This document shows positions 52,778 through 61,631 of a stretch of 64,000 nucleotides of DNA, piece by piece. Source of the DNA: Aurantimonas coralicida. GTDB lineage: Bacteria > Pseudomonadota > Alphaproteobacteria > Rhizobiales > Rhizobiaceae. The stretch spans positions 1 to 64,000 of the forward strand of contig DRFF01000057.1 of NCBI GenBank assembly GCA_011050685.1, given 5' to 3'. A program made the translations under genes and the position numbers. The first letter of the stretch is position 1, and every line of letters starts with the position of its first letter. Under the pieces are notes generated by a model, which worked only from the letters and a program-made list of their open reading frames with translations, was not told the DNA's origin and ran no database searches.

Positions 52778-54232
52778 TCAGTTCATTTGCGACTTGATGA
52801 AGTCCTTGACGATCGCGACGATGCCGCGTGCCAGCAGCGCATCGAGCGCGTCGCAGAACTGGTCGACATGCTCCTCGCCGCAAATCAGCGGTGGCTCCAG
52901 CCGGATGACGTTGCGGTTGTATTCGGTGAAGGCGACCAGCACGTCGTAGTCGCGCAGGAGCAACGCTCCGATGAAGCCCGACAGCGAGCCTTTGAGCTTT
53001 TCGTCGAGGATCGCCACCATCGGGCGGAGCGCCAGCGGCAATGTGCGCGAGAAATCATGGAACTCCAGGCCGACCATCAGCCCCTGGCCACGCACATCCT
53101 TGATGATCGAGGGGTAACGGGACTTGATCTCCTTGAGGCGGGCCAGCAAATGCGCCCCGACCTCGTCGGCATTGCCGATCAAATCGTCATCGTAGAGGAC
53201 ATTGAGCCCCTCGATCGCGGTGACGCAGGCCTCACCGATGCCGCCGAAGGTCGCCTGGGCGTGGATCATCGCCGTCTTCGGCGAACCATAGGCCTTCATA
53301 TAGACCTCGCGCCTGGCGATCATCGCGCCGACCGCCGCCTTGCCGGCGCCGAGCGACTTGGCAAGGGCGGTGACATCCGGCACGACGCCGTGATGCTCGA
53401 AGGCGTAGAACCGTCCGGTCCGCCCGTAGCCGCACTGCACCTCGTCAGCGACCCACAGGACGTTGTGCTTGTCGCACAGCGCCCGCACGCCTTGCCAATA
53501 GGCGGTCGGGGCGCCGATGATGCCGCCGCCACCCTGCACCGTTTCCAGCACGACGACGCCGATATCGGGATCGCTGCGAATGGCGTTGGTCAGCGCCTCG
53601 AGATCGCCGAACGGGACCTTGCAGGTGTTGCCGACCAGCTTGAACTCACCCTGGTAGAGCGGCGAATCCGTCAGCGAGAGGACGCCCTTGGTCTTGCCGT
53701 GGAAGGAATTCTCGGCATGGACGATCTTGCAGTTCTTGCGGCCCGAGGCGCGCTCGGCGACCTTGATCGCCGCCTCCATCGCTTCCGACCCGGACGAGCC
53801 GAGGAACACCATGTCGAGGTCGCCGGGCGAACAGGCGGCGAGGTTCTTGGCGAGCGCCGCCGCGTATTGAGAGAGAAACGCGATCGCGATCTCGTGGCGC
53901 TTTTCGGTCTGGAAGCGCTGCCGCGCCGCCAGAATGCGCGGATGGTTGTGGCCGAAGGCGAGCGAGCCGAAACCGCCGAAGAAATCGAGGATCTTCCGGC
54001 CGTTCTGGTCGATGTAATACATCCCCTCGGCGCTCTCGACCTTCACCTTGTTGAAGCCGAGCAGTTTCATGAAATGGAACTGGCCAGGATTGATGTGGTC
54101 CTTGAAGAGGTCGGCCATCGACTGCACGTCGAGCGCCTTGGCTTCTTCGACGGTCATGAGATCGGGTTTGGCCGGTCCGCGCCGAAAAGGCTCATCGAGC
54201 GCGGGAGCGGTGACCGTGGGGCGATCGAGCAT
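52778..54232 (-). CDS. class III PLP-dependent aminotransferase
   Basis: A 484-residue aminotransferase (acetylornithine/ornithine/GABA type). PLP lysine in ALAKSLGAGKAAVGAM; the phosphate-binding block is GSSGSEAMEAAIKVAE, the nearby VLWVADEVQCGYGRTGRFYA is the cofactor Asp region, and GGGGIIGAP precedes it. Substrate not assignable. AGGAGAG lies before ATG 54232. It lies 17 bp downstream of the epimerase gene, in one operon. Confidence 0.92.
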   Translation of the reverse strand: MLDRPTVTAPALDEPFRRGPAKPDLMTVEEAKALDVQSMADLFKDHINPGQFHFMKLLGFNKVKVESAEGMYYIDQNGRKILDFFGGFGSLAFGHNHPRILAARQRFQTEKRHEIAIAFLSQYAAALAKNLAACSPGDLDMVFLGSSGSEAMEAAIKVAERASGRKNCKIVHAENSFHGKTKGVLSLTDSPLYQGEFKLVGNTCKVPFGDLEALTNAIRSDPDIGVVVLETVQGGGGIIGAPTAYWQGVRALCDKHNVLWVADEVQCGYGRTGRFYAFEHHGVVPDVTALAKSLGAGKAAVGAMIARREVYMKAYGSPKTAMIHAQATFGGIGEACVTAIEGLNVLYDDDLIGNADEVGAHLLARLKEIKSRYPSIIKDVRGQGLMVGLEFHDFSRTLPLALRPMVAILDEKLKGSLSGFIGALLLRDYDVLVAFTEYNRNVIRLEPPLICGEEHVDQFCDALDALLARGIVAIVKDFIKSQMN

Positions 54233-54249
54233 ATCGGCTCTCCTGGTTC

Positions 54250-55263
54250 TTATTCGGCGGGTTGGGTGAAAGCGGTGGATGCGGTCTGGCGGCCCTCGAG
54301 CTTGGCCCGGTATTCCGAATAGGCCGCGATGAGCATGTCCTCGTCGCGATTTTGCGGAATCCAGCCGAGATCGCGCTCGCCCTTCGACACGTCGAGGACG
54401 CACAATTCGTCGGCGATCAGATACTGTTCGGGGTCCATCAGCGGGATGTTCAACAGGTCGAGCAGGTCGAGCGTCCGCTTGACCGCCCAGCCCGGGGTCG
54501 GCACGAGAAGAGACTTCGAGCCGGCGTGCTTGACCAGATCGCCGAGCAGACGCCGCACCGGCGGCGGGTTGAGCGAACCCAGATTATAGGCCTCGTTCGG
54601 CACGCCGGCCTTCCAGGCGAGCCGCGCCGCTTCGGCGCAGTCGAACACCGAGATAAACTGATAGGGATTCTTGCCCGATCCGATCATCGGCACCGGCAGG
54701 TTGCGGTCGATCAGCTTGAACAGCTTTTCCAGAATGCCGAGCCGGCCCGGCCCGATGATCAGACGCGGGCGGAACAGCGTGATGTTCATGCCCCGCTCGC
54801 GCCACTCGCCTGCCAGATACTCGGTATCGAGCTTCGACTGGCCGTATTCGCCGAGCGGGGCTACCGGATGCTCCTCGGTCATCGGGTGGGTGACCGTATG
54901 GCCGTAGATCATGTCGGTGGTGAAATGCACGAGGTTCGACGCGCCGACGGCATGCATGGCTTCGATGATGTGCTTGGTGCCGAAGAAGTTCACCGGATAG
55001 AAGAAGTCGTAGCGCTTGGCCCGCGGCATGATCGGCGACAGCATCTTGGCCGACAGGTTGTAGACCATGTCGTCGGCGCCGATCGGCACGCGCCGGACGG
55101 CGTTCGGGTCGGTCACGTCGGTCGCAAGGTAGGCGCAGTTGCGATAGTGGGGCAGATCGCTCTTGTGGATGTCGGCGACGACGACTTCCTCACCGTCCTG
55201 CACGAGCTTTTCGGCCAGGTGGTGGCCGACGAAACCGTCGCCGCCGAACAGGATATGCTTCAT
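54250..55263 (-). CDS. NAD-dependent epimerase/dehydratase (extended SDR)
   Basis: A 337-residue sugar-nucleotide-type SDR. The NAD motif is FGGDGFVGHHLAEKL (residues 5-19), Thr/Tyr catalytic residues are in FTTDMIYG and EYGQSKLDTEYLA (YxxxK). Substrate recognition block NPYQFISVFDCAEAAR is typical of 4-epimerases and dehydratases. The ATG overlaps the stop of the upstream small membrane protein (ATGA), so they are coupled. Confidence 0.92.
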   Translation of the reverse strand: MKHILFGGDGFVGHHLAEKLVQDGEEVVVADIHKSDLPHYRNCAYLATDVTDPNAVRRVPIGADDMVYNLSAKMLSPIMPRAKRYDFFYPVNFFGTKHIIEAMHAVGASNLVHFTTDMIYGHTVTHPMTEEHPVAPLGEYGQSKLDTEYLAGEWRERGMNITLFRPRLIIGPGRLGILEKLFKLIDRNLPVPMIGSGKNPYQFISVFDCAEAARLAWKAGVPNEAYNLGSLNPPPVRRLLGDLVKHAGSKSLLVPTPGWAVKRTLDLLDLLNIPLMDPEQYLIADELCVLDVSKGERDLGWIPQNRDEDMLIAAYSEYRAKLEGRQTASTAFTQPAE

Positions 55264-55697
55264 CGGGAAACCTCGTGTGCGGAGTCTGTGGACAGTGCGG
55301 CGATGTCGTCCTCGCCGTGGATCTTGGAGCCGCCCTGGGCGATGAACACCGTGCCGAGGCAGATCAGGGCGATGCCGCCGACGCGCATGGCGTTGAGGTC
55401 TTCGCGAAAGACGAAATAAGCAAAGACGGCCACCACAACATAGGCGAGCGACAGGAACGGATAGGCATAGGACAGCTCGACCTTCGACAGGACGAAGAGA
55501 TGCGAGGCCATCGATATGACGAAGGTGCAAAGCCCGAGGAAGACCCAGGGGCTGAAGACGATCTGCAGGATCTTGATCACCGGATTGACGCCGGCGAACG
55601 ATAGGGTGCCGAGCTGGATCATGCCGTATTTCAGCATCACCTGCGCCGCGGCGTTGGTGAACACCGTGAACAGGATAAAGGGGAGAAACTTCGCCAT
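55260..55697 (-). CDS. small four-helix EamA/SMR-like membrane protein
   Basis: A 145-residue protein with four helices, about half the size of an EamA transporter, similar in form to ArnE/ArnF-type flippase subunits: LFTVFTNAAAQVMLKYGM at the start, ELSYAYPFLSLAYVVVAVFA in the third helix. Translocation of a polyprenyl-phosphate sugar is the suggested role because of the neighbouring genes (inference). ATG 55697 is chosen; a GTG at 55724 would add nine residues. Confidence 0.8.
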   Translation of the reverse strand: MAKFLPFILFTVFTNAAAQVMLKYGMIQLGTLSFAGVNPVIKILQIVFSPWVFLGLCTFVISMASHLFVLSKVELSYAYPFLSLAYVVVAVFAYFVFREDLNAMRVGGIALICLGTVFIAQGGSKIHGEDDIAALSTDSAHEVSR

Positions 55698-55740
55698 CGA
55701 TACCGCCTTGTCGGGATGAATCACGTCTTCGACGCCGTCG

Positions 55741-55878
55741 CTATATAGCCGTGTAGTATAAATCAGTGATATATGGGTTAAATCGTCCTATCCCCGGCGT
55801 ATTTTGCGGAAATTCGCGACTTTCACGGTAAATATTTTATTGATACTGTTGGTATAATTTTATATTTTAAACGAGCGG
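55741..55878. promoter_or_regulatory. very AT-rich 138-bp spacer, probable promoter
   Basis: This spacer contains long A/T runs (for example TAAATATTTTATTGATAC at 55830-55847) in a genome that is otherwise strongly GC-rich. It separates the DprE1-like gene from the small-membrane-protein/epimerase/aminotransferase set on the minus strand, so it probably holds a promoter for the latter. It may also be a binding site for an AT-preferring nucleoid protein. Confidence 0.5.
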
Positions 55879-57195
55879 TCAGTCGTCCCTTAGGGCAGCA
55901 CGCTTCCAGAAGTCCGAAACCATCGCTTGATCGCGGAGCGCTTCGAGTTCGCGCCAACGGGGAAAGCCGGCCGCGAAGGTTTCCGGCGACATGCGCGCGT
56001 CCTTATAGGGATTGACGGCGCCGCCGGCGTCGACGGTAATATGGTCGAGCTCCGCCAACAAGCGCAGCGTTCGCTCGCCGCGATGGGGAAAGTCGAGGGT
56101 CAGCGTGTAACCCGCGCGCGGAAAGCTGGTGAGACCGGGACTGACCTGCGCGCCGAAACGTTTGAGGACCGTGAGGAACGATCCGTGATCGTGGCGGCGT
56201 GCGCATTCGATCAGCGCACGGACGGCGTCGCGGCCGGTATCCGGCGGCACGACGCTCTGGTGCTGATGCAGCCCGCCCGGACCATAAAGCCGGTTCCACC
56301 CGCCGATCCGATCGAGTGGATAGAAGAACTGGTCGAACGGTACAGTCTGCTCGGTCCTCCCCTTCCCGGCCTTGCGGAAATAGGCTTCGTTGAAAGCTCG
56401 CAGAGCCAGCCCTCGAAGCGGACTGAATGGCGGCGTGAACGGAACGCCCGCCACCGGTCCGCGGGCGATCCCGGTCATATCACCCTCCGCCGCATGGTTG
56501 CCGGCGATCAAATGACCCCGGCCGAGCGAGGCGCCGCTGGCGAGCGAGTCGATCCAGGCGACGGCGTATTCGTGCCGCCGGTCGGCGTCCTCGGCGATCT
56601 CGAAATAGTCTTCCAGTCGATCAAAGCGCGTGGTCGTCTGGACGATCGACAGCGAAGGAACCTTGAGCAACCGGATCGTCGCGCGCCGGATCAGGCCGGT
56701 CAGGCCCATGCCGGAGACGGTCGCGGCGAACAGACGCGGGTTGCTGGTCTTGCTGCATAGGATGCGGCCGTCGTCCGAGCGATCGAGATCGAAGGCCTCC
56801 ACCCATTGGCCGAAAGTGCCTCGGCGATGGTGGTTCTTGCCGTGAATGTCGTTGGCGATGGCGCCGCCGAGGGTGACGAACTGCGTTCCCGGCGTCACCG
56901 GCAGGAACCAGCCTTGCGGCGCCACATGCCGGGTGATCTCGCACAGCAGCACGCCGGCATCGGCCGTCAGCAGGCCGGCGATCGGGTCGAAGGACTGGAT
57001 GCGGCTCGCCGGGCGGCTGTCGATCAGCGTCCCGCGATCGTTGTGACAGCTGTCACCATAAGACCGACCGTTGCCGAACGGCAGGAAGCCCCCGCCGTCG
57101 CCGCGGGCCGGAAGGCCCGGCAATTTCGCCGCGTCGACGGCAAGGCGCTTTGTCGGCCGCAGCCTGCCCCAGCTTTCGTAAGCGACATCAAACAT
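55879..57195 (-). CDS. DprE1-like FAD-dependent oxidase (sugar 2'-epimerisation half)
   Basis: A 438-residue vanillyl-alcohol-oxidase-fold flavoprotein. It matches decaprenylphosphoryl-ribose 2'-oxidase (DprE1) blocks: GNGRSYGDS, PVTPGTQFVTLGGAIANDIHG, YPLDRIGGWNRLYGPGG and a C-terminal NPYKDARMSPETF whose Lys is the catalytic Lys in DprE1. The Cys of mycobacterial DprE1 (in WNICVDFP) is replaced here by Thr in YTLTLDFP. The stop-start overlap with the upstream HAD-UbiA gene is 8 bp. No clear DprE2-type reductase is next to it; the SDR at 54250 is a candidate. Confidence 0.88.
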   Translation of the reverse strand: MFDVAYESWGRLRPTKRLAVDAAKLPGLPARGDGGGFLPFGNGRSYGDSCHNDRGTLIDSRPASRIQSFDPIAGLLTADAGVLLCEITRHVAPQGWFLPVTPGTQFVTLGGAIANDIHGKNHHRRGTFGQWVEAFDLDRSDDGRILCSKTSNPRLFAATVSGMGLTGLIRRATIRLLKVPSLSIVQTTTRFDRLEDYFEIAEDADRRHEYAVAWIDSLASGASLGRGHLIAGNHAAEGDMTGIARGPVAGVPFTPPFSPLRGLALRAFNEAYFRKAGKGRTEQTVPFDQFFYPLDRIGGWNRLYGPGGLHQHQSVVPPDTGRDAVRALIECARRHDHGSFLTVLKRFGAQVSPGLTSFPRAGYTLTLDFPHRGERTLRLLAELDHITVDAGGAVNPYKDARMSPETFAAGFPRWRELEALRDQAMVSDFWKRAALRDD

Positions 57196-58624
57196 AGGCG
57201 GCGGCCAGGAACATGATCGCGCCGAGCCCGATCATCAACTGACTGCGCCAATCCCGCAGGATGAAGACGACCGGGTCCTCGTGCATCTCATCGCGGCGGG
57301 CAAGAATCCAGATCCGCACGATGATGTAAAGAACCAGCGGACAGAGCGCCCAGGCCAGATAGGGCTCGGTGAATTGCCGCCGGACCTCCGCGCTGTCCAC
57401 ATAAAGCGCCAGGACGAGGACCGAGGCAAAGCCGGAAGCAAGACCGGCCTGGGCCAGCGTTTCCAGATCGGCATCGACATAGCCGCGACCGGTCTTGGAA
57501 CGGTGCGCGCCAGTACCGAAATCCTGAAGTTCGGTGAAGCGCTTCACCAAAGCGAGCGACAGGAAAAAGAACAGGGAAAAGGCCAGAAGCCAGAACGACG
57601 TCTCAACGCCGGAGGCTTCCGATCCCGCAATGATGCGGAGCGAGTAGAGCCCCGCCAGGACCAGGACATCGATCAGCAACATGCGCTTGATGAACAGTGA
57701 ATAGGCGGTCGTCGTTACCAGATAGAGGCCCAGGACGGCGAGAAAGTGCTCCGGCAAAATCCAGGCAATCGCCAACGACGTAACCAACAGCCCCGCCGCC
57801 AGCTTCAGTCCGGTGGGGATCGGCAACGCCCCGCTGGCGAACGGCCGGTGCCGCTTGGACTTGTGCTTGCGGTCGGCGGTGAGATCGACGAGGTCGTTGC
57901 CGATGTAGACCGCTGACGCCGCAAGCGAGAAGCTGACGAAGGCCAGGATAGCCCCGGCGAGCATCTCCAGATTGAAGAATTCCTGCGACAGGACCATCGG
58001 GACGAAGATCAAAAGGTTCTTCATCCACTGATGCGGGCGCAGCGCCTTGATGGCGGGCCGGAGCCAGCCACCATCTTCGCCGATGCGATGCGCGCCGCTG
58101 CGCCGCTGCCAGCGATCGGCGGCCCGATCGGGCGCGACCACCGTGGCTTCATCCGCCTTGTCGAGCAGGCAGAGATCCTCGTGGGAATTGCCGAGATAGT
58201 CGAAGCGCCCCTCACCGCACTCGCTCATGATGCGGTCGAGCTTGCGTTCCGCCGTGAGATTGACCGTCGCGTCGGAGGCCATGACCGCGTCGAACACCCC
58301 CAGGTGATCGGCGACCGCATGGGCGAGCTTTTCGTTCGCGCCGGTCGCCAAAACAATGCGCCGACCGTTCGCCCGCGCTTGACGAAGCTGCGCGACGACA
58401 TCTTCACGATAGGGAAGCAGTGCCGCGTCGAAATCCACCGCTGCGGCAAGTTCGGCCTTGAGACGCGCCTTGCCGGCGGCCAACCAGCGCGGGAGGAGAT
58501 AAAGGATCTGCGGTCTTTGCCGGAGTGCGAGAAACAGCGTCTCCCAAAGCAGATCGCTGCGGATCAGCGTTCCGTCGAGATCGACGAAGATCGTATTGTC
58601 CGTCTGCGGTGCTCTGGCGTCCAA
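57188..58624 (-). CDS. HAD-phosphatase/UbiA-prenyltransferase fusion (DPPR-synthase-like)
   Basis: A 478-residue fusion. Residues 11-190 are a HAD phosphatase with FVDLDGTL (Asp15, Asp17) and YLGNSHEDLCLL. Residues 200-478 are a UbiA membrane transferase with eight to nine helices and the aspartate motif NDLVDLTADRKHKSKRHRP, the form found in decaprenyl-phosphate phosphoribosyltransferase (Rv3806c) and NoeC. The two activities would add 5-phosphoribose to polyprenyl phosphate and then remove the 5-phosphate. TTG 58624 behind AGGAGG is preferred over TTG 58657. Confidence 0.9.
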   Translation of the reverse strand: MDARAPQTDNTIFVDLDGTLIRSDLLWETLFLALRQRPQILYLLPRWLAAGKARLKAELAAAVDFDAALLPYREDVVAQLRQARANGRRIVLATGANEKLAHAVADHLGVFDAVMASDATVNLTAERKLDRIMSECGEGRFDYLGNSHEDLCLLDKADEATVVAPDRAADRWQRRSGAHRIGEDGGWLRPAIKALRPHQWMKNLLIFVPMVLSQEFFNLEMLAGAILAFVSFSLAASAVYIGNDLVDLTADRKHKSKRHRPFASGALPIPTGLKLAAGLLVTSLAIAWILPEHFLAVLGLYLVTTTAYSLFIKRMLLIDVLVLAGLYSLRIIAGSEASGVETSFWLLAFSLFFFLSLALVKRFTELQDFGTGAHRSKTGRGYVDADLETLAQAGLASGFASVLVLALYVDSAEVRRQFTEPYLAWALCPLVLYIIVRIWILARRDEMHEDPVVFILRDWRSQLMIGLGAIMFLAAAYV

Positions 58625-58844
58625 CGATCCAGCCCTCCTGCCGCGCCGCGCGGACAAGATGGCGCGACGTTCACGGGACCGTTATGCGCGGCCGCGGTTT
58701 CAACGCGGTGAATTCTTGGCTACGCGCCGCCAGTTACCAAGAATAACTTGCGAAGACGGTAAACAACAGTTCAAGGCCATACCGCAGAGGCAGAATTTCG
58801 TTGATGCCTGCGTCGCGGCCCAGCCTAACGGCTGTCGCGATCGC

Positions 58845-59891
58845 TCACGCCGCTGCAAACGCCGCCACGAAGGCTGGCGCCGCCTCGGCCACGGCCGCAA
58901 GCGAGTAGCCGCCCTCCTGGACGATCACGGAAGGCAGCTTCAGGCGGCCGAGGACGGAGCCGATCGCCGGATAGGCGTCCGTTGAGACATCCAGCTTCGA
59001 CAGCGGGTCGTCGCGATGGGCGTCCCACCCGGCGGAGATGACCAGCGCCTGCGCCCCGAACCGGTCCGCCGCCTCGGCCATGCGCTCGACCGCCGCGACG
59101 AAAGCCGCATCGCCGGCGCCGAACGGCAATGGCAGGTTGAGGTTAAAGCCCTCGCCGGGTCCCTCGCCGTGCTCGTCCGCATAGCCGAAGAAATGCGGAT
59201 AATAGGCCGACGGGTCGGTGTGGACAGAGCCGACGAAGACATCGTCGCGGGCGTAGAAGATCGCCTGGGTACCATCGCCATGATGGGTATCGAAGTCGAG
59301 GATCGCGACCTTGGCGTAGCGTTGCCGCAGCTCCTGCGCGGCGATCGCCGCGTTGTTGAAGAAGCAGAACCCGTTCGCCCGGTCCGGATAGGCGTGGTGG
59401 CCGGGCGGCCGGCACAGCGCATAGGCGGCAGACTCCCCATCGGCGACAGCCCGGGCGGCTGCGACCGCGCTCCTCGCCGATGCCAGCGCGGCGTCGAAAC
59501 TTCGAGCGGTCATCGCGCAGGACAGATCGCCGATATACCAGCCGGTCTGTCCCAGGATGCCCGTCGTCCTCGGTGCTGGCCGCGCTCCCAGCCGGGTGGC
59601 GCCCGAGAAATAGGGATGCACGTTGGGCAGGACTTCCGGCCCGGCATTCGGCAGCGCCTGAAATCGCGCGAAGGCGCCTTCGAGGAAGCTCACATAGTGA
59701 TCCGCGTGAACGGCAAGCACCGGATCGAGACCGCAATCGCCCGGCGCCTCCGCCTCGGTCCCGAGGGTGCGCAACGAGGCGATCAGCGTCTCGCCGCGTT
59801 CGGGGTTCTCGAGCGGGCGCACCAGCCGCCCGTGAACGCCGTACTGGGTCGGCCTATGGCCAAGCTGATCGGGAGTGAAGAACAGGCGCAT
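58845..59891 (-). CDS. histone-deacetylase-like hydrolase (acetylpolyamine amidohydrolase family)
   Basis: A 348-residue zinc hydrolase of the HDAC superfamily. The active-site motifs are RPPGHHAYPD, ILDFDTHHGDGTQ (zinc Asp/His) and SAGWDAHRDDP (second zinc Asp). Bacterial members deacetylate acetylpolyamines, acetoin or small amides; the target here is unknown. The 187 bp before it and the 132 bp after it hold no gene. Confidence 0.93.
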   Translation of the reverse strand: MRLFFTPDQLGHRPTQYGVHGRLVRPLENPERGETLIASLRTLGTEAEAPGDCGLDPVLAVHADHYVSFLEGAFARFQALPNAGPEVLPNVHPYFSGATRLGARPAPRTTGILGQTGWYIGDLSCAMTARSFDAALASARSAVAAARAVADGESAAYALCRPPGHHAYPDRANGFCFFNNAAIAAQELRQRYAKVAILDFDTHHGDGTQAIFYARDDVFVGSVHTDPSAYYPHFFGYADEHGEGPGEGFNLNLPLPFGAGDAAFVAAVERMAEAADRFGAQALVISAGWDAHRDDPLSKLDVSTDAYPAIGSVLGRLKLPSVIVQEGGYSLAAVAEAAPAFVAAFAAA

Positions 59892-60023
59892 GGGGCGTAT
59901 CCGGGATTTGCGGTGAGACCTGGTACCAAGCTGCGACAGATTGACAATCTCGAAGCGAGCAGGCGCGGGTCCTTACCGCACCGAAAGCCGAGTGCCCATC
60001 GCGCGGATCAGAATGTCGGAACG

Positions 60024-61460
60024 TCAGCGCCGGCTCAACAGCCGCGACGCTATCCCGGCGAGTTTCCCCCAAGGGGGGCCGAGACGTTCGAACACGTTGA
60101 AGGCACCGACCTTGTAAACCGATCGGACGTGGCTCAGGCGGCGAAATCCGTCAAAGCCGTGATAGGCGCCCATCCCACTCGTCCCGACACCTCCGAAGGG
60201 GAGGCTGTCCTGTGCAACATGCAGCAGCGTGCCGTTGAGCGTCACCCCGCCCGACATCGTACCGTCGAGCACCTTCGCCTGCGCGGATTTGTCGTCGCTG
60301 AAACAGTAGAGTGCCAATGGGCGATCCCGTGCGGCAACGTAGCGGATGGCGTCGTCCAGGCTGTCGTAGCCGACGATCGGCATGACAGGGCCGAAGATTT
60401 CCTCCGTCATCAGCAGGCTCTCCGGCCCCGCGCCGACAACGACGGTGGGGCCAATCTTACGACCGGAATCCGCGCCGTTGTCCTCGTGCGACAGTACGGT
60501 GGCGCCCTCCGAACGAACTGTCTCCACAGCGTCGCGAAGCCGTTTGTAATGGCGGTCGCCGATGATCGCCGAATAGTCGTCATTGCCCGCGATCGCCGGA
60601 TAGGCGCGGCGCGCCGAGGCCATGACGGCCTCCGCGAAGGCAGCGATCTTGTCGTTCGGGACGAGCGCATAGTCGGGCGCGATGCAGGTCTGCCCGGCGT
60701 TGAGGAACTTGCCGAAGGCGATGCTGCTGGCGGCTTTGTCGAGCGGATAGTCCGGGCAGACGATCGCGGGCGACTTGCCGCCGAGTTCGAGTGTCACCGG
60801 CGTCAGGTTTTCCGCCGCCGCCTGCATGACCTTTCGTCCGACGGCGGTGGAGCCGGTGAACAGGAGGTGATCGAAGGGCAGGCTCGAAAAGCGCTGCGCC
60901 GCCTCGACGCCGCCGATCACCACGGCGACTTGCTCGGGGTCGAAACGTTCGGCGATAAGGCGCTGCAAAAGATCGGCAAAGCGCGGCGCCAGTTCCGACG
61001 GCTTCACCATGACGCGATTGCCCGCCGCCAGAGCGTCGACGAGCGGCGATAGGGCCAGCAGCAGGGGATAATTCCATGGCGCGATAATGCCGACGACACC
61101 GAGTGGCTCATGCCGCACCCAGGCGCTGGCCGGTTGGAACGCCAGATCGACATGGCGGCGCTGCGGCTTCATCCAGCCGGCGAGCTTGCGTCGGGCATAC
61201 CGAATGGCCCCCAGGGTGGGAACGACCTCGAGCATGTCGGTTTCGTCGCGCGACCGATTGCCGAAATCCTGCGAAATCGCTTCTGCGATCGCGGACCGGT
61301 TGTCCGTCACCATGCCGCGCAGACGACCCAACGACTCCTGCCGCGCCTCCAAATCCGGGGCCGCTATCCGCCGGGATGCCTGACGCTGACGTTGGAATAC
61401 AGCGTCCAAGTCACGGTCGGGAACGGCCCCGTCGGCGGTTGCTTCGGCATCCTGTGACAT
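60024..61460 (-). CDS. coniferyl-aldehyde-dehydrogenase-like ALDH
   Basis: A 478-residue aldehyde dehydrogenase of the CalB type, distinguished from other ALDHs by a short N-terminus and the block PWNYPLLLALSPLVDALAAG. Catalytic Cys is in FLNAGQTCIAPDY, Glu in TLELGGKSP; NAD fold TGSTAVGRKV. A hydrophobic C-terminal end is common in this subgroup. Physiological substrate unknown (aromatic or long-chain aldehydes). Confidence 0.92.
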   Translation of the reverse strand: MSQDAEATADGAVPDRDLDAVFQRQRQASRRIAAPDLEARQESLGRLRGMVTDNRSAIAEAISQDFGNRSRDETDMLEVVPTLGAIRYARRKLAGWMKPQRRHVDLAFQPASAWVRHEPLGVVGIIAPWNYPLLLALSPLVDALAAGNRVMVKPSELAPRFADLLQRLIAERFDPEQVAVVIGGVEAAQRFSSLPFDHLLFTGSTAVGRKVMQAAAENLTPVTLELGGKSPAIVCPDYPLDKAASSIAFGKFLNAGQTCIAPDYALVPNDKIAAFAEAVMASARRAYPAIAGNDDYSAIIGDRHYKRLRDAVETVRSEGATVLSHEDNGADSGRKIGPTVVVGAGPESLLMTEEIFGPVMPIVGYDSLDDAIRYVAARDRPLALYCFSDDKSAQAKVLDGTMSGGVTLNGTLLHVAQDSLPFGGVGTSGMGAYHGFDGFRRLSHVRSVYKVGAFNVFERLGPPWGKLAGIASRLLSRR

Positions 61461-61563
61461 GGCGGGTCCAGCGTGTTCCGGTCGCGGTTGCTCCCGATTT
61501 TATAACGGGAAAGGCAAAGCGCCAACCGCTACCAGAGACCGGCGGCCCTGTGCACAAGACGCG

Positions 61564-61592
61564 ACCGGCCACGTCGCAAGGACGTGGCCGGT
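61564..61592 (-). terminator. perfect 12-bp inverted repeat, candidate terminator
   Basis: ACCGGCCACGTC (61564-61575) and GACGTGGCCGGT (61581-61592) with loop GCAAG form a perfect 12-bp stem, 39 bp after the stop of the DUF3618 gene. There is no long T-run downstream, so it may act through Rho or as an mRNA-stabilising hairpin. Confidence 0.55.
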
Positions 61593-61631
61593 ATCGGCAT
61601 CAGCAGCCTTCTTGGCAGCCCGATATAGCGA

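Noticed and set aside
55848-55860. Possible fourth copy of the MITE end (TGTTGGTATAAT)
   Set aside because: Only about 8 bases match the terminal repeat and the sequence lies in AT-rich DNA where chance matches are likely.
59016-61052. 678-residue open frame on the plus strand
   Set aside because: Spans the antisense of two unrelated genes (HDAC-like and ALDH), which a real gene would not do.
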